Positions 9,701-17,357 of a stretch of DNA of 64,000 bases are shown here, in pieces (within the stretch, counting starts at the first letter, position 1; the number at the start of each line of letters is the position of its first letter). Source of the stretch: Dyadobacter alkalitolerans DSM 23607 (lineage in GTDB: Bacteria > Bacteroidota > Bacteroidia > Cytophagales > Spirosomataceae); contig NZ_AUAS01000014.1 of NCBI RefSeq assembly GCF_000428845.1, positions 140,082-204,081 of the forward strand, given 5' to 3'. A model generated the notes under the pieces. The model was not told the origin of the DNA, ran no database searches, and saw only the letters and a list, made by a program, of their open reading frames with translations. The translations under genes and the position numbers were made by a program.

Positions 9701-10053
9701 TCCTAAGCAAGGTGAATTTTGATATGATCTCCTTCCTGATGAAGGCGGATATTCCTCAGGAAGAGGCGGTTCCGGCTACTGCGGTGCAGCAAACCGTGCG
9801 TCGCCCTGCGCCAGCGCCTGAGTTGCATACCAACCGTGAGGAGGATTTTGACCTGGATATGGACGGCGGCCCGAACGAGTACGCCCGTAATATGGAGTCA
9901 ACCATAAAGGCACAGCCCGTTCGCACCATTAAAATCGCGGACCGGAACCAGAAAGTATCTGTCCAGTATCGCGATGGCCGAATTTTGCGTGACGTGAAAT
10001 TCAAAAAAGTGGAGCAGGAAGTGAAGAACGGAGACTGCGTCGTGATCGAATAA
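6706..10053 (+). CDS. secA: Preprotein translocase ATPase SecA
   Basis: SecA drives preproteins through SecYEG with ATP. The protein has 1115 residues, longer than the 901 of E. coli and usual for Bacteroidota. Walker A is ATGEGKT (190-196) and the DEAD-type Walker B is MVDEVDSVLIDDART. The preprotein cross-linking domain is enlarged by an insertion around residues 315-440. The second helicase half contains NMAGRGTDI and GRSGRQGDPGSS. The C-terminus (DGRILRDVKFKKVEQEVKNG) replaces the Cys-rich zinc motif that binds SecB in proteobacteria. It is monocistronic, followed by a terminator. Together with secDF at 25.6 kb and ftsY at 41 kb the window carries much of the export machinery, though unlinked. 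Confidence 0.98.
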   Translation: MFKIFSKLFGTKSERDLKELTPYVDKVNAEYALLASLTNDDLRAKSEGLKQHIADNLKSIDDQIAALRQQAADEPNVDSKEAIFKKIDALDLDRNKELEKILLDILPKAFAIVKETARRFKENEKLEVTASFFDREVASKKSHVVIEGDKAYWNTTWDVIGQPIKWNMLHYDVQLIGGVVLHQGKISEMATGEGKTLVATLPAFLNALAGNGVHIVTVNDYLAKRDAEWNAPLFEFHGMSVDCIDRHQPNTIARRNAYKASLTYGTNNEFGFDYLRDNMSRTPEELVQRKHHFAMVDEVDSVLIDDARTPLIISGPVPRGDEQEYLELKPRVSRIVEAQKKLAMDFLTDARKKIAAGDKKEGALSLFRAHRGMPKYKPLIKYLSESGIKALMQESESIYLAENQKLMPVADEPLYFTIDERHNSIELTEKGIDFLTGESEETNFFILPDIAVDLDAIEKDASLNEQERIIRKEALIRDYSVKTARIHTVNQLLKAFTLFEKDVEYVIMDGKVKIVDEQTGRIMDGRRYSDGLHQAIEAKENVRVEDATQTYATVTLQNYFRMYHKLAGMTGTAETEAGEFWEIYKLDVVSIPTNVNAVRKDHEDKVYRSVREKYNAVTDEIVELVEAGRPVLVGTTSVENSEIISRMLTLRKIQHQVLNAKQHQREAEVVTEAGKPGTVTIATNMAGRGTDIKLTPESKKAGGLAIIGTERHESRRVDRQLRGRSGRQGDPGSSQFFVSLEDNLMRLFGSDRMAKVMDRMGLEEGEVIQSGMITKSIERAQKKVEENNFGMRKRLLEYDDVMNYQRDAIYTRRRNALFGERLAVDIANTLYDVCDELVSSATSYAELELAVITTLGMEVPYSEAEYGSMRPADRSQKLYDAAEKQYQEKNASIAAKAFPVLSSIYAERGATISEIMIPFSDGIRQTGVVVGLKKAIENEGREITTEMEKAIVLSLIDQEWKEHLREMDDLKQSVQNAVFEQKDPLLIYKFESVELFKRFLSKVNFDMISFLMKADIPQEEAVPATAVQQTVRRPAPAPELHTNREEDFDLDMDGGPNEYARNMESTIKAQPVRTIKIADRNQKVSVQYRDGRILRDVKFKKVEQEVKNGDCVVIE

Positions 10054-10080
10054 TCATTCACAAAGCATTAATAAATTGTA

Positions 10081-10117
10081 AAGCCCTGCCCTTCTGAATG
10101 GATTGGCAGGGCTTTTG
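10081..10117 (+). terminator. Intrinsic terminator of secA
   Basis: A 10-bp stem (10081-10090 with 10105-10114) with a 14-base loop, followed by TTTTG. It starts 28 bases after the secA stop. Confidence 0.75.
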
Positions 10118-10187
10118 ATGGAAAGGAAATCAGTATTTATACGATATTTGTATTTTACAGCAAGTCATTAACGAAACATAACCCTGC

Positions 10188-10847
10188 ATGAGACTGCACA
10201 AAGAAGGTTACACCATCATGGCCATTACAGCCATTATATTGATACTGATAAACTTAGGCATATATTATCTGCTGCCTGACGGTTATTGGATTCCAAGATT
10301 GGTGTTGATTGGCAGTGTTATCGTATTCTTTCTCGTAGTTCAGTTTTTCCGCGTTCCAAAGCGTGTGGTGTATAAAAGTGACAGACAGATCGTCGCGCCC
10401 TGCGATGGAAAAGTCGTGGTAATTGAAGAAGTGGTTGAGAGTGAGTATTTTAAAGGGCCAAGGAGACAAATCAGCATTTTCATGTCTCCACTTAATGTGC
10501 ATATCAACTGGAACCCGATCAGCGGTGTGATCCAGTATTTCAAATATCATCCCGGATTATATCTTGTTGCGTGGCACCCTAAATCCAGCACAGATAACGA
10601 GCGCACAACCGTTGTTATCAAGACCATTGAAGGCATCGAAATCCTTTTCCGCCAGATTGCAGGTGCGGCAGCGCGTCGTATACGCTGGTATGTGAAGGAA
10701 GGCGACCAGGTGGAGCAGAGCACGGAAATGGGTTTTATCAAATTTGGCTCACGCGTGGACATTTACCTGCCGCTGGATGCGGAAGTAAAGGTTAATTTGC
10801 AGGACAAAACAGTAGGAAGCGTAACCGTACTGGCGGAATTAAAATAG
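10188..10847 (+). CDS. psd: Phosphatidylserine decarboxylase proenzyme
   Basis: Makes phosphatidylethanolamine from phosphatidylserine at the inner membrane. It is the short (219-residue) archaeal/Bacteroidota type: an N-terminal membrane hairpin (about 11-50), then the catalytic core with PCDGKVVVIEEV, FMSPLNVHINWNP and HPKSSTDNERT. The self-cleavage site that forms the pyruvoyl group is Gly187-Ser188 in KFGSRVDIYLP, so the mature alpha chain is only about 31 residues. I kept the first ATG because MRLHKEGY is the usual N-terminus. The pssA partner is not in the window. The last 9 bases overlap the convergent rhomboid gene, so there is no room for a separate terminator. Confidence 0.95.
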   Translation: MRLHKEGYTIMAITAIILILINLGIYYLLPDGYWIPRLVLIGSVIVFFLVVQFFRVPKRVVYKSDRQIVAPCDGKVVVIEEVVESEYFKGPRRQISIFMSPLNVHINWNPISGVIQYFKYHPGLYLVAWHPKSSTDNERTTVVIKTIEGIEILFRQIAGAAARRIRWYVKEGDQVEQSTEMGFIKFGSRVDIYLPLDAEVKVNLQDKTVGSVTVLAELK

Positions 10848-11459
10848 TCGCCAGCTCAAAATCTGCTGTAAAAACCCGGGAACCGCGCTGGGATAAACTA
10901 CGGCCATAAACACAAATCCGAAGATCGCGCCGACCATGTGCGCGCTGTGGTTCACATAACTCGTTCCGCGCTTGGATTCATAAAATGAATATCCTAAGAA
11001 GAGCAGTCCGAAGATAAATCCGGGCATACAGATAAAGAAATACAAGCAAACCTGCATCAAAGGCGAATAAAGGATTGCAGCAAAAAGCACGGCTGAAACG
11101 CCACCGGACGCACCCAGCGAATTGTATTTGGAGTTATTCCGATGTTTCAGGAATGTCGGAATATCCGAAACAATGATCCCGACAATGTAAAGAAACAAGA
11201 AATAAATGGTGCCGCTCGGCCCGAAAAGCATGGCAAAAAGCCTTTCGATTCCTTCTCCTACAAACCACAAACTGAGCATATTGAAGATCAAATGCCCAAA
11301 ATCCGCGTGAACAAAACCCGATGTTACAAAACGGTAATATTCATTGCGCTGTGTGACTTTATAGGGATTGAGGATCAGTTTGTCCATTAAACTGTAATTG
11401 TTCAAGGCATAATAGCTGATTCCGGATGTGATAATGACGAGTATGAGGGTTATGGACAT
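10839..11459 (-). CDS. Rhomboid-family intramembrane serine protease
   Basis: A 206-residue, roughly six-helix membrane protein. The nucleophile is Ser118 in the GASGG motif and the catalytic base is His174 in NHSAHMVGA. The loop FVHADFGHLIFNM holds the HxxxxH-like and N-x-x-x-L elements typical of rhomboids. It cleaves transmembrane substrates within the bilayer; the substrate is unknown. The gene starts 27 bases after the polyprenyl synthase stop, so the two are probably one transcript, and it is convergent with psd with a 9-base overlap. Confidence 0.92.
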   Translation of the reverse strand: MSITLILVIITSGISYYALNNYSLMDKLILNPYKVTQRNEYYRFVTSGFVHADFGHLIFNMLSLWFVGEGIERLFAMLFGPSGTIYFLFLYIVGIIVSDIPTFLKHRNNSKYNSLGASGGVSAVLFAAILYSPLMQVCLYFFICMPGFIFGLLFLGYSFYESKRGTSYVNHSAHMVGAIFGFVFMAVVYPSAVPGFLQQILSWRLF

Positions 11460-11486
11460 GTTCGGTGTTGAATGTTTGAATGATTG

Positions 11487-12461
11487 TTACTTTTCGCGCT
11501 CAACCAGTTGCTCGGCAAATTGCAGCAATGGTTGCTTTCTTTCTTCATCAATTTTCAGTGCGTGCAGGCTGGAAAGCCCTTTGGTAAAATATTCCTGGAT
11601 TTTTTGTTCGGTGAATGGCCGGATGCCCAGCTTTTCGTAAATGGCTGTAACGCCCGCCACTTTTTCCTGCTTATCGAAATCAGCCAGACCGATCCATTTA
11701 TCCAGTTCGGCTTTTGATTCCTGATCCGCTTTGGACAATGCTTCAATCAGCAGGAATGTCTTTTTGTTTGAAATAATATCACCACCGACCTGCTTTCCAA
11801 ATTTATCGGGATCGCCATAAACATCCAGGAGATCGTCTTTTAATTGAAAACCAATCCCCATATTTTCCCCTGCCGAATAAAGCAGCTGAATGGATTCTTC
11901 ATCAGCGCCGCCGATAATCCCGCCCAGTTCCAATGCAAAACCGAGCAAAACCGACGTTTTCAGGCGGATCATGCTCAGATATTCTTCTTCGGTAACGTCC
12001 CAGCGGGTTTCAAAATTCATATCCAGCTGTTGTCCTTCGCAAACTTCTGCGGCCGTTTTATTGAATCTTTCCAAAACACGGCGCAGCTTTTCGGCAGGAA
12101 TGTCCAGCAGCAGGTCATAGGCCTTTATTAACATCACATCTCCCGACAAAATCGCCGTGTTCGCATTCCATTTTTCATGAACGGTCAGCTTTCCCCTTCG
12201 CAGCGGCGCCTGGTCCATAATGTCATCATGCATCAATGTGAAATTGTGAAAAACTTCAACGGCCATGGCTGGTTTCACAGCATTTTCCCATTGATCAGAA
12301 TATATAGAAGCGGCAAGTAATGTCAGCAAAGGGCGGAAACGCTTGCCGCCGAGCGACATAATGTAGCGGATCGGCTCATAAAGCTCAGCGGGATGGGCGC
12401 CGTAGGATTGTTTTTCAAACTCAATTTGCAGTGTCTGCAGTAATTGTTCGGGTTTAATCAT
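11487..12461 (-). CDS. Polyprenyl (trans-prenyl) diphosphate synthase
   Basis: Extends allylic diphosphates with isopentenyl diphosphate. The protein has 324 residues from the ATG at 12461. The first aspartate-rich motif is DDIMD (79-83) and the second is DDLLD near residue 215. GGKRFRP near residue 38 binds diphosphate. It resembles the geranylgeranyl/longer-chain class rather than a short farnesyl enzyme, but product length is not certain. The frame opens upstream to 12485, adding 8 residues of little similarity. Products would feed quinone or carotenoid synthesis (inference). Cotranscribed with the rhomboid gene downstream. Confidence 0.92.
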   Translation of the reverse strand: MIKPEQLLQTLQIEFEKQSYGAHPAELYEPIRYIMSLGGKRFRPLLTLLAASIYSDQWENAVKPAMAVEVFHNFTLMHDDIMDQAPLRRGKLTVHEKWNANTAILSGDVMLIKAYDLLLDIPAEKLRRVLERFNKTAAEVCEGQQLDMNFETRWDVTEEEYLSMIRLKTSVLLGFALELGGIIGGADEESIQLLYSAGENMGIGFQLKDDLLDVYGDPDKFGKQVGGDIISNKKTFLLIEALSKADQESKAELDKWIGLADFDKQEKVAGVTAIYEKLGIRPFTEQKIQEYFTKGLSSLHALKIDEERKQPLLQFAEQLVEREK

Positions 12462-12555
12462 TCGCAGGGTAAAAAAGATCCGCAAGTCAGATCTGACGGG
12501 TAAAATAGTAACGTTTTGATTTGATCAGATATGTATGCAAAGTAGGGAAAATTAA

Positions 12556-12563
12556 TAACTTTG
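12556..12563 (+). promoter_or_regulatory. Candidate -7 box of the class IV aminotransferase
   Basis: TAACTTTG fits TAnnTTTG, 33 bases before the ATG. No TTG at the right distance upstream. Confidence 0.3.
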
Positions 12564-12596
12564 AGATTCCGCCTATCATATATTAATTCACCCCGC

Positions 12597-13427
12597 ATGC
12601 CTTTTCACCAATATTTCAACGGAGAAATCCTTCCTATTGACAGCCCGGTTTTCAAGACCAATGATCTTGGGTTACTCCGCGGTTTCGGCCTTTTTGACTA
12701 TTTCAGGACTTATAATGGCGTGCCTTTCCGCTGGGACGATTACTGGCAGCGGTTTGAAAATTCGGCGCGTTTGATGAAACTGACATTGCCCGTAACGCAG
12801 CAGGAAACCGCAAAAGTGCTGGCCGATCTGCACGCTATGTCAGGTGAGCGGGAAGTTGCTTTTCGTTTTGTATTAACCGGCGGCTATGCACCGGACAGCG
12901 TTAATGTTGTTGAACCTAACTTTTTGATCCGGACTGAGGCTTTGCCCCAAGACAATCCAGCAGGCCGTTTGAAAGGAATCAAAGTGTTGCCCTATGACTA
13001 TGTCCGCGATTTGCCGGAAGTGAAAACGACGAATTACCTGCATATGGTGCTGATGGCCGACGAACTGCGACGCCAGCAAGCTGCCGATTTGCTTTTCCAC
13101 AAAGAAGGGGAGGTCAGCGAGCTGACGCGAAGCAACATTTTCATTTTTCAGGGAGATAAGCTCATTACTTCCGACCGCAACATTCTCAAAGGCATTACCC
13201 GGAAAGTGGTTATGGAGCTTGCCAAGCCTCATTTTAAAGTGGAGGTGCGGCCGGTAATGTATAAAGAGGTCATTATGGCTGACGAGGTGTTCACAACCAG
13301 CACTACCAAGTGGGTGATGCCCGTGGTGCAGATCGGCGACTTGCCAGTGGGCAATGGCGAAGCCGGAAAACGGACGCTTTTCTTGCAGCAGTTGTTTGAA
13401 AAACTGGTCGCCAATTGGGGCAAATAA
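12597..13427 (+). CDS. Class IV PLP aminotransferase (BCAT/ADC-lyase type)
   Basis: A fold-type IV PLP enzyme of 276 residues. Predicted Schiff-base lysine is Lys143 in EVKTTNYLHMV, and Glu175 in GEVSELTRSNIF contacts the pyridine nitrogen. The glycine loop TTSTTKWVMPV closes the phosphate site. The family contains branched-chain amino acid transaminase, D-amino acid transaminase and 4-amino-4-deoxychorismate lyase. Sequence alone does not separate them. A folK gene is 6 kb away but not linked, so a folate role is only a possibility. I chose the ATG at 12597 (MPFHQYFNGE); 12 upstream in-frame residues overlap the candidate promoter. Confidence 0.88.
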   Translation: MPFHQYFNGEILPIDSPVFKTNDLGLLRGFGLFDYFRTYNGVPFRWDDYWQRFENSARLMKLTLPVTQQETAKVLADLHAMSGEREVAFRFVLTGGYAPDSVNVVEPNFLIRTEALPQDNPAGRLKGIKVLPYDYVRDLPEVKTTNYLHMVLMADELRRQQAADLLFHKEGEVSELTRSNIFIFQGDKLITSDRNILKGITRKVVMELAKPHFKVEVRPVMYKEVIMADEVFTTSTTKWVMPVVQIGDLPVGNGEAGKRTLFLQQLFEKLVANWGK

Positions 13428-13430
13428 AAA

Positions 13431-13459
13431 AAAGTGGCAAGCCGGTTGGCTGCCACTTT
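13431..13459. terminator. Bidirectional terminator
   Basis: Stem 13431-13439 with 13451-13459, continued by GCC/GGC after one bulged A, loop GGTT. A- and T-runs flank it. It separates the convergent aminotransferase and secreted-repeat lipoprotein genes. Confidence 0.8.
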
Positions 13460-13483
13460 CCGATTCTCGTAATAAGCTAAAAT

Positions 13484-14344
13484 TTATTTAGGTGCATTTG
13501 GTGAATCCTTATTGACGATGGGCCATACGCCAGGTCTTGGAACGCTTACGCCCTTGGTCATGCCTCTTTTCATTTCATCCGGCCCGAAATAGTATAGCGG
13601 CCAGCCTTTATAGGTAAGCTGTTTTTTGCCAAAAACATCAATCGTTGCGAACATTGTTTTGTCGAGATTGGAAGGAAGTCCTTTCACTTCGTTTACCTCG
13701 TAAATTGGCCATGTCCCGTCTTTTTGCTGATCATTAGTTGTCCAATTGTTGATCCCAGACGAATCGCGGGCGAATGCATACAATGTTCTGCCCATGCCGT
13801 CCACAAAAAACTGCGTTTCTCCCGTCCCTTCCGTCAAATCAGGTTTGTAGGATTTTCCGTCGCTTCCCACAAGCTGCGCATTGGCCAACATAATCGTGTA
13901 ATCCGTCTTGGCGACAAACCAGATTCCACCTACATTATCACCATTCGCTTCACCGGCCTTTGCATCATTTTTATAATAATACAAAGGCCATCCTTTATAG
14001 GTGGTTTGTGGTTTGCCGTCAGCACGGGTAATGTTGGCAAAATCGCCGGCCGTAAGGTCGCCGTCGATTTTAAGCTTGGAAAGATCGCTTACAGCGAAAA
14101 CAGGCCAGTTCGACTCGCAGTTGCCGGAGCAGTTGGAGCTTCCGTTGGCGTCTTTGGAAAAGAAATAGAGTGTCTTGCCATCCTTATCGGTCAAAATCCT
14201 TCCTAATGTGGCATTGTCTTTAAGCTGAATGTCATTGGCGATAGGCGTCGGATCCGTTTCCGGGTCGTCATCCGAGCAGGATATGGCTACGGACATGATC
14301 AGGCCCAGGATAAAGAGCATGCGGGTGAATTGAAATAATTTCAT
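13484..14344 (-). CDS. Lipoprotein with two secreted repeats (Lipoprotein_15 type)
   Basis: A 286-residue lipoprotein: the signal peptide ends at the lipobox VAISC (Cys23) and an Asp-rich linker follows. Two tandem copies of the 'secreted repeat of unknown function' family fill the rest. Each copy has the Y-x-[FWY]-x-x-D signature (YFFSKD near residue 60 and YAFARD near 190) and ends with YKGWPLYY[YF]. The first copy also has two Cys (NCSGNC) that may form a disulfide or bind metal. Proteins of this family are exported; in some bacteria they are near cytochromes, but no biochemical role is firmly known. Monocistronic, convergent with the aminotransferase gene. Confidence 0.85.
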   Translation of the reverse strand: MKLFQFTRMLFILGLIMSVAISCSDDDPETDPTPIANDIQLKDNATLGRILTDKDGKTLYFFSKDANGSSNCSGNCESNWPVFAVSDLSKLKIDGDLTAGDFANITRADGKPQTTYKGWPLYYYKNDAKAGEANGDNVGGIWFVAKTDYTIMLANAQLVGSDGKSYKPDLTEGTGETQFFVDGMGRTLYAFARDSSGINNWTTNDQQKDGTWPIYEVNEVKGLPSNLDKTMFATIDVFGKKQLTYKGWPLYYFGPDEMKRGMTKGVSVPRPGVWPIVNKDSPNAPK

Positions 14345-14422
14345 GGGTTCAATTTTTTATTGTTAGAGATGAATTGGATTGTCGTGAATACGAGCTAAGC
14401 CATCCGAAGGTTGCGCAACAAA

Positions 14423-14449
14423 AAAAGCATAACCAATGGCTATGCTTTT
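14423..14449 (-). terminator. Intrinsic terminator of thiL
   Basis: A 9-bp stem (14423-14431 with 14441-14449) with a 9-base loop, followed on the minus strand by TTTTTTGTTG. It begins 23 bases after the thiL stop. Confidence 0.75.
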
Positions 14450-14471
14450 CTAAGTGAATGCGAATCGTTTT

Positions 14472-15491
14472 TCAGCTCCAACCCTGCGCCGTGATCGGCA
14501 CCAGGCTGTCTCCTTTGGTGTGGAGCACTATTTCTTCCTTATCTCCCGTCATGTAGCCTATAAAGCTGATTTTGGGATTGTTTTTAATCAAATCATAAGA
14601 TGCCTGTGAAACTGTGAAAAGCAGTTCGTAATCTTCACCGCCGTTCATCGCCGCCGTGATCGGGCCAATGTTCAGCTCCGAAGCAGCGAGGTAAGTTTGC
14701 TCGTCAATTGGAATTCTTTCTTCAAAAACCACCGCACCCACGCCCGATTGCGCACACAAATGCAACAGATCCGAAGCCAATCCATCCGACACATCGATCA
14801 TGGAAGTGGGCAGCACGCCTGCTTCTGCAAGCTCGTATATGACGTCCATACGCGCTTCCGGGCGAAGCTGGCGCTGGATTACGTAATCTTTTCCTTCCAG
14901 TTCCGGCTGCATATCAGGATTGGCAAGGAAAACCTGTTTTTCCCTTTCAAGCAGCTGCAAACCGAGGTAAGCGCCGCCCAGATCGCCCGTAACACATAGC
15001 AGATCGTTGGCTTTTGCCGTGTTTCTATAAGTAATTTTATCCTTTTTAACCTTCCCAAAAACGCTTACGGAAATCAAAAGCCCCGATCTTGAAGACGAAG
15101 TGTCACCGCCAACCAGATCCACATTGAAATCTGCACAAGCCGCTTTCATGCCGGCATATAGTTCATCAATCGCTTCCAGTGAAAACCGGTTGCTTAATGC
15201 CAGATTCACAGTGACTTGCCTCGGAATGCCGTTCATCGCTGCAATGTCCGACACGTTCACCGAGATCGCTTTGTAACCCAAATGTTTCAAAGGGAAAAAG
15301 GTAAGGTCGAAATGCACGCCTTCCAGCAGCATATCCGTTGATAGCAAGCCAAATTCCTCACCCGTATCGATCACCGCCGCATCGTCGCCGATTCCCCTTA
15401 TCGTATCCGGTAATGTTGTTTTTATTCCGCTGTTTATTCTTTTTATAAGCCCGAATTCCCCCAGGCTGCTTATTTCAGTTCTTGTTTCCAT
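14472..15491 (-). CDS. thiL: Thiamine-monophosphate kinase
   Basis: Phosphorylates thiamine phosphate to thiamine diphosphate, the last step of the cofactor pathway. The protein has 339 residues. Conserved elements are GIGDDAAVID and LLSTDMLLEGVHFDL near the N-terminus (ATP/Mg binding), NVSDIAAMNG, LVGGDTSSSRSG, VTGDLGGAYLGL and MIDVSDGLASDL, all typical of the PurM/ThiL fold. Length is normal. No other thi gene and no TPP riboswitch is visible in the window. The TPP-dependent E1 enzyme at 60.6 kb would be one user of the product. Confidence 0.96.
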   Translation of the reverse strand: METRTEISSLGEFGLIKRINSGIKTTLPDTIRGIGDDAAVIDTGEEFGLLSTDMLLEGVHFDLTFFPLKHLGYKAISVNVSDIAAMNGIPRQVTVNLALSNRFSLEAIDELYAGMKAACADFNVDLVGGDTSSSRSGLLISVSVFGKVKKDKITYRNTAKANDLLCVTGDLGGAYLGLQLLEREKQVFLANPDMQPELEGKDYVIQRQLRPEARMDVIYELAEAGVLPTSMIDVSDGLASDLLHLCAQSGVGAVVFEERIPIDEQTYLAASELNIGPITAAMNGGEDYELLFTVSQASYDLIKNNPKISFIGYMTGDKEEIVLHTKGDSLVPITAQGWS

Positions 15492-15514
15492 GGTGCAAAA
15501 TTAGCTAAAAAAAG

Positions 15515-15544
15515 CGAAGCCACTTCCTGTGGGAAATGGCTTCG
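15515..15544 (-). terminator. Intrinsic terminator of the small lipoprotein gene
   Basis: A 13-bp stem with one C-A mismatch (15515-15527 with 15532-15544), 4-base loop, then CTTTTTTT on the minus strand. Confidence 0.75.
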
Positions 15545-15593
15545 TAATATTATAGACTATCTCAAAAGCATTGTAATATGCTAATGGAGAGGA

Positions 15594-16049
15594 TTATGGA
15601 TTGCTTAATGTGTATTCGTTGATTGTTCCGCCGGTTTTTGGGCTGGATTTCAATCTGGTCAGAATCAGTCTGGCGTCGTCCAGGGATGTAATTGTGAATT
15701 CAACGGTTCCGCCGCTTCCTGTTGGCTGAGGGGTTAACTCTCTAAGAATCAGCTTGGAATCACCGTCCAGTTCCCAGGTGCCGCTGAATGTGCTGCCGTC
15801 GAACTCCGTATAGGAAACCGTTTTCGTGCCGGACGCGTCATTTAATGTCAGTCTGAAAGCCGAATAAGCCGGGACCGCATTGGTTGACCCTCCTCTGGTG
15901 TAGACAACCGTCGGCCCGTGCTTCACAGATTCAGCCGTCCACGCTTTCGCAATACGCTCTGATACGGGTTTTACTTTTTTCTTACATCCGGTTGCAATCA
16001 GGGTCAGTGCCAGTATTGTACACCAAATTAAAGAGTAACTTTTTTTCAT
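15594..16049 (-). CDS. Small lipoprotein, lipocalin-like beta protein
   Basis: A 151-residue lipoprotein with a signal peptide ending at lipobox LIATGC, followed by Lys-rich residues. The body is short beta strands (AYSAFRLTLND, KTVSYTEFDG, FSGTWELDGDSKLILREL) and resembles the lipocalin-like lipoproteins common in Cytophagales, where the W-x-L-D-x-D-x-x-L pattern recurs. No enzymatic motif is seen. I chose the ATG at 16049, since the open frame above it (to 16121) gives no plausible signal sequence. Monocistronic with its own terminator. Function unknown. Confidence 0.75.
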   Translation of the reverse strand: MKKSYSLIWCTILALTLIATGCKKKVKPVSERIAKAWTAESVKHGPTVVYTRGGSTNAVPAYSAFRLTLNDASGTKTVSYTEFDGSTFSGTWELDGDSKLILRELTPQPTGSGGTVEFTITSLDDARLILTRLKSSPKTGGTINEYTLSNP

Positions 16050-16177
16050 ATTTCGTTTTCTTGAATTTCCTAAACAGAACGCCAAGTTCTTACATTTTAG
16101 TCTTATTATCAAAATATTCATCCAAGATCATTTTTAATTTCCAACCGAAAATCCGTAATCACTAAATTGCGGGCTAA

Positions 16178-16417
16178 ATGGCAGTAATGAAAGAATATAC
16201 AAAAGCACAGCTTGCGCTCAGAAACGGGCAGGATAGGGAGGAAATCTGGTGCGCATACAAGGGCATAATCTATGATGTAACCGCATCGCGACTCTGGCGA
16301 AACGGGCATCATTATGAGCATTGGGCGGGCCAGGACCTCACCAAGGAATTGGGCGATGCGCCACACTCGGAAAAGGTTTTTAAGCGCTTCAATGCGATTG
16401 GAAAACTACAATCCTGA
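16178..16417 (+). CDS. Cytochrome b5-like heme-binding small protein
   Basis: A 79-residue protein that is a minimal cytochrome b5/steroid-binding domain. The core is EYTKAQLALRNGQ, then YKGIIYDVTASRLWRNGHH, then HWAGQDLTKELGDAPHSEKV. The histidines in GHHYEHWAGQDLT and APHSE are the candidate heme ligands. There is no signal peptide or anchor. Proteins of this size occur alone in bacteria and their partner is not known. A second start at codon 4 (16187) is possible. The GlcNAc-kinase-like gene follows 53 bases later in the same direction. Confidence 0.85.
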   Translation: MAVMKEYTKAQLALRNGQDREEIWCAYKGIIYDVTASRLWRNGHHYEHWAGQDLTKELGDAPHSEKVFKRFNAIGKLQS

Positions 16418-16470
16418 AAAGCCAGCCAGGTCAGACAACATTATCATTACAGCTGAACGCCAACACATTC

Positions 16471-17316
16471 ATGCAGCAAACCTATTTAATAGCGGATAGC
16501 GGATCTACGAAAACCGACTGGGTCATAAAGGGTCCGGCAGGCGAACATTCGTTTCAGTCCGCCGGCATCAATCCATTTTATCAGACTGCCGAGGAAATTA
16601 TCCCGGTTCTGGAAAAGGAAGTTGTGCCTAATCTGATTGGGGCGATTGACAAAATATACTTTTTCGGAGCCGGTTGTGCCGATCAAAAGACGAGTAAGCC
16701 CGTTTTTGATGCATTGACTAGCTGCATTTCTTCTGCTGACATTATTGAAGTTGCGTCGGATATGCTGGGGGCGGCGCGTGGGTTGTGCGGGCATGAGCCG
16801 GGTTTGGCGTGTATTTTGGGCACGGGTGCAAACAATGCATATTATGATGGCACCAACATTGTCCGTTCCATCGGTTCGCTGGGTTTCTGGCTCGGCGATG
16901 AGGGAAGCGGTTCCTATCTGGGAAAAACATTGGTTGTTCATTTCCTGCAAAATGAGTTGCCGGATGATTTGCATGCGCATTTTACAACTCAATTCCCGGA
17001 CCTGAACCGGCTGTCTGTGTTAGATAATGCTTATAAAAAACCTTATCCTAACCGCTATTTTGCATCATTTTCAACATTCATTGCAGCGCATAGGGAGCAT
17101 TCATTCTTGCAGAATATGATCGAAAACGCTTTCACGCTTTTTGTTGAAAAATACATTTGCAAGCATAAAGAGGCCGCAACCGTTCCTGTTCATTTTACCG
17201 GTTCTATTGCCTTTTATTATCAGGATATTTTAAAAAATGTTTTGGAAAAAAAAGGACTAAAACCCGGACGCATCTTGCGCTCGCCGCTGGAAGGACTTTT
17301 GCAGTATTATTCCTGA
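16471..17316 (+). CDS. N-acetylglucosamine-kinase-like ATPase (BadF/BadG family)
   Basis: A 281-residue sugar kinase of the ASKHA superfamily. Visible motifs are the phosphate-1 loop LIADSGSTKTDWVI at the N-terminus, the GAGCAD loop, the phosphate-2 region CILGTGANNAYY, and the family-specific GSLGFWLGDEGSGSYLGK. This is the signature of Bacteroidota proteins annotated as N-acetylglucosamine kinase. It probably phosphorylates an amino sugar recovered from cell wall or from outside; AnmK at 31.5 kb points to muropeptide recycling in the same organism. Substrate is inferred. Confidence 0.87.
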   Translation: MQQTYLIADSGSTKTDWVIKGPAGEHSFQSAGINPFYQTAEEIIPVLEKEVVPNLIGAIDKIYFFGAGCADQKTSKPVFDALTSCISSADIIEVASDMLGAARGLCGHEPGLACILGTGANNAYYDGTNIVRSIGSLGFWLGDEGSGSYLGKTLVVHFLQNELPDDLHAHFTTQFPDLNRLSVLDNAYKKPYPNRYFASFSTFIAAHREHSFLQNMIENAFTLFVEKYICKHKEAATVPVHFTGSIAFYYQDILKNVLEKKGLKPGRILRSPLEGLLQYYS

Positions 17317-17357
17317 TCTGCTACAATAAAAAAAGCATCGAACGTTAATCCTGCGCC

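Noticed and set aside
14345..15593. TPP riboswitch near thiL
   Set aside because: No THI-box pattern (CTGAGA/ACCTGA) was found in the gaps around thiL.
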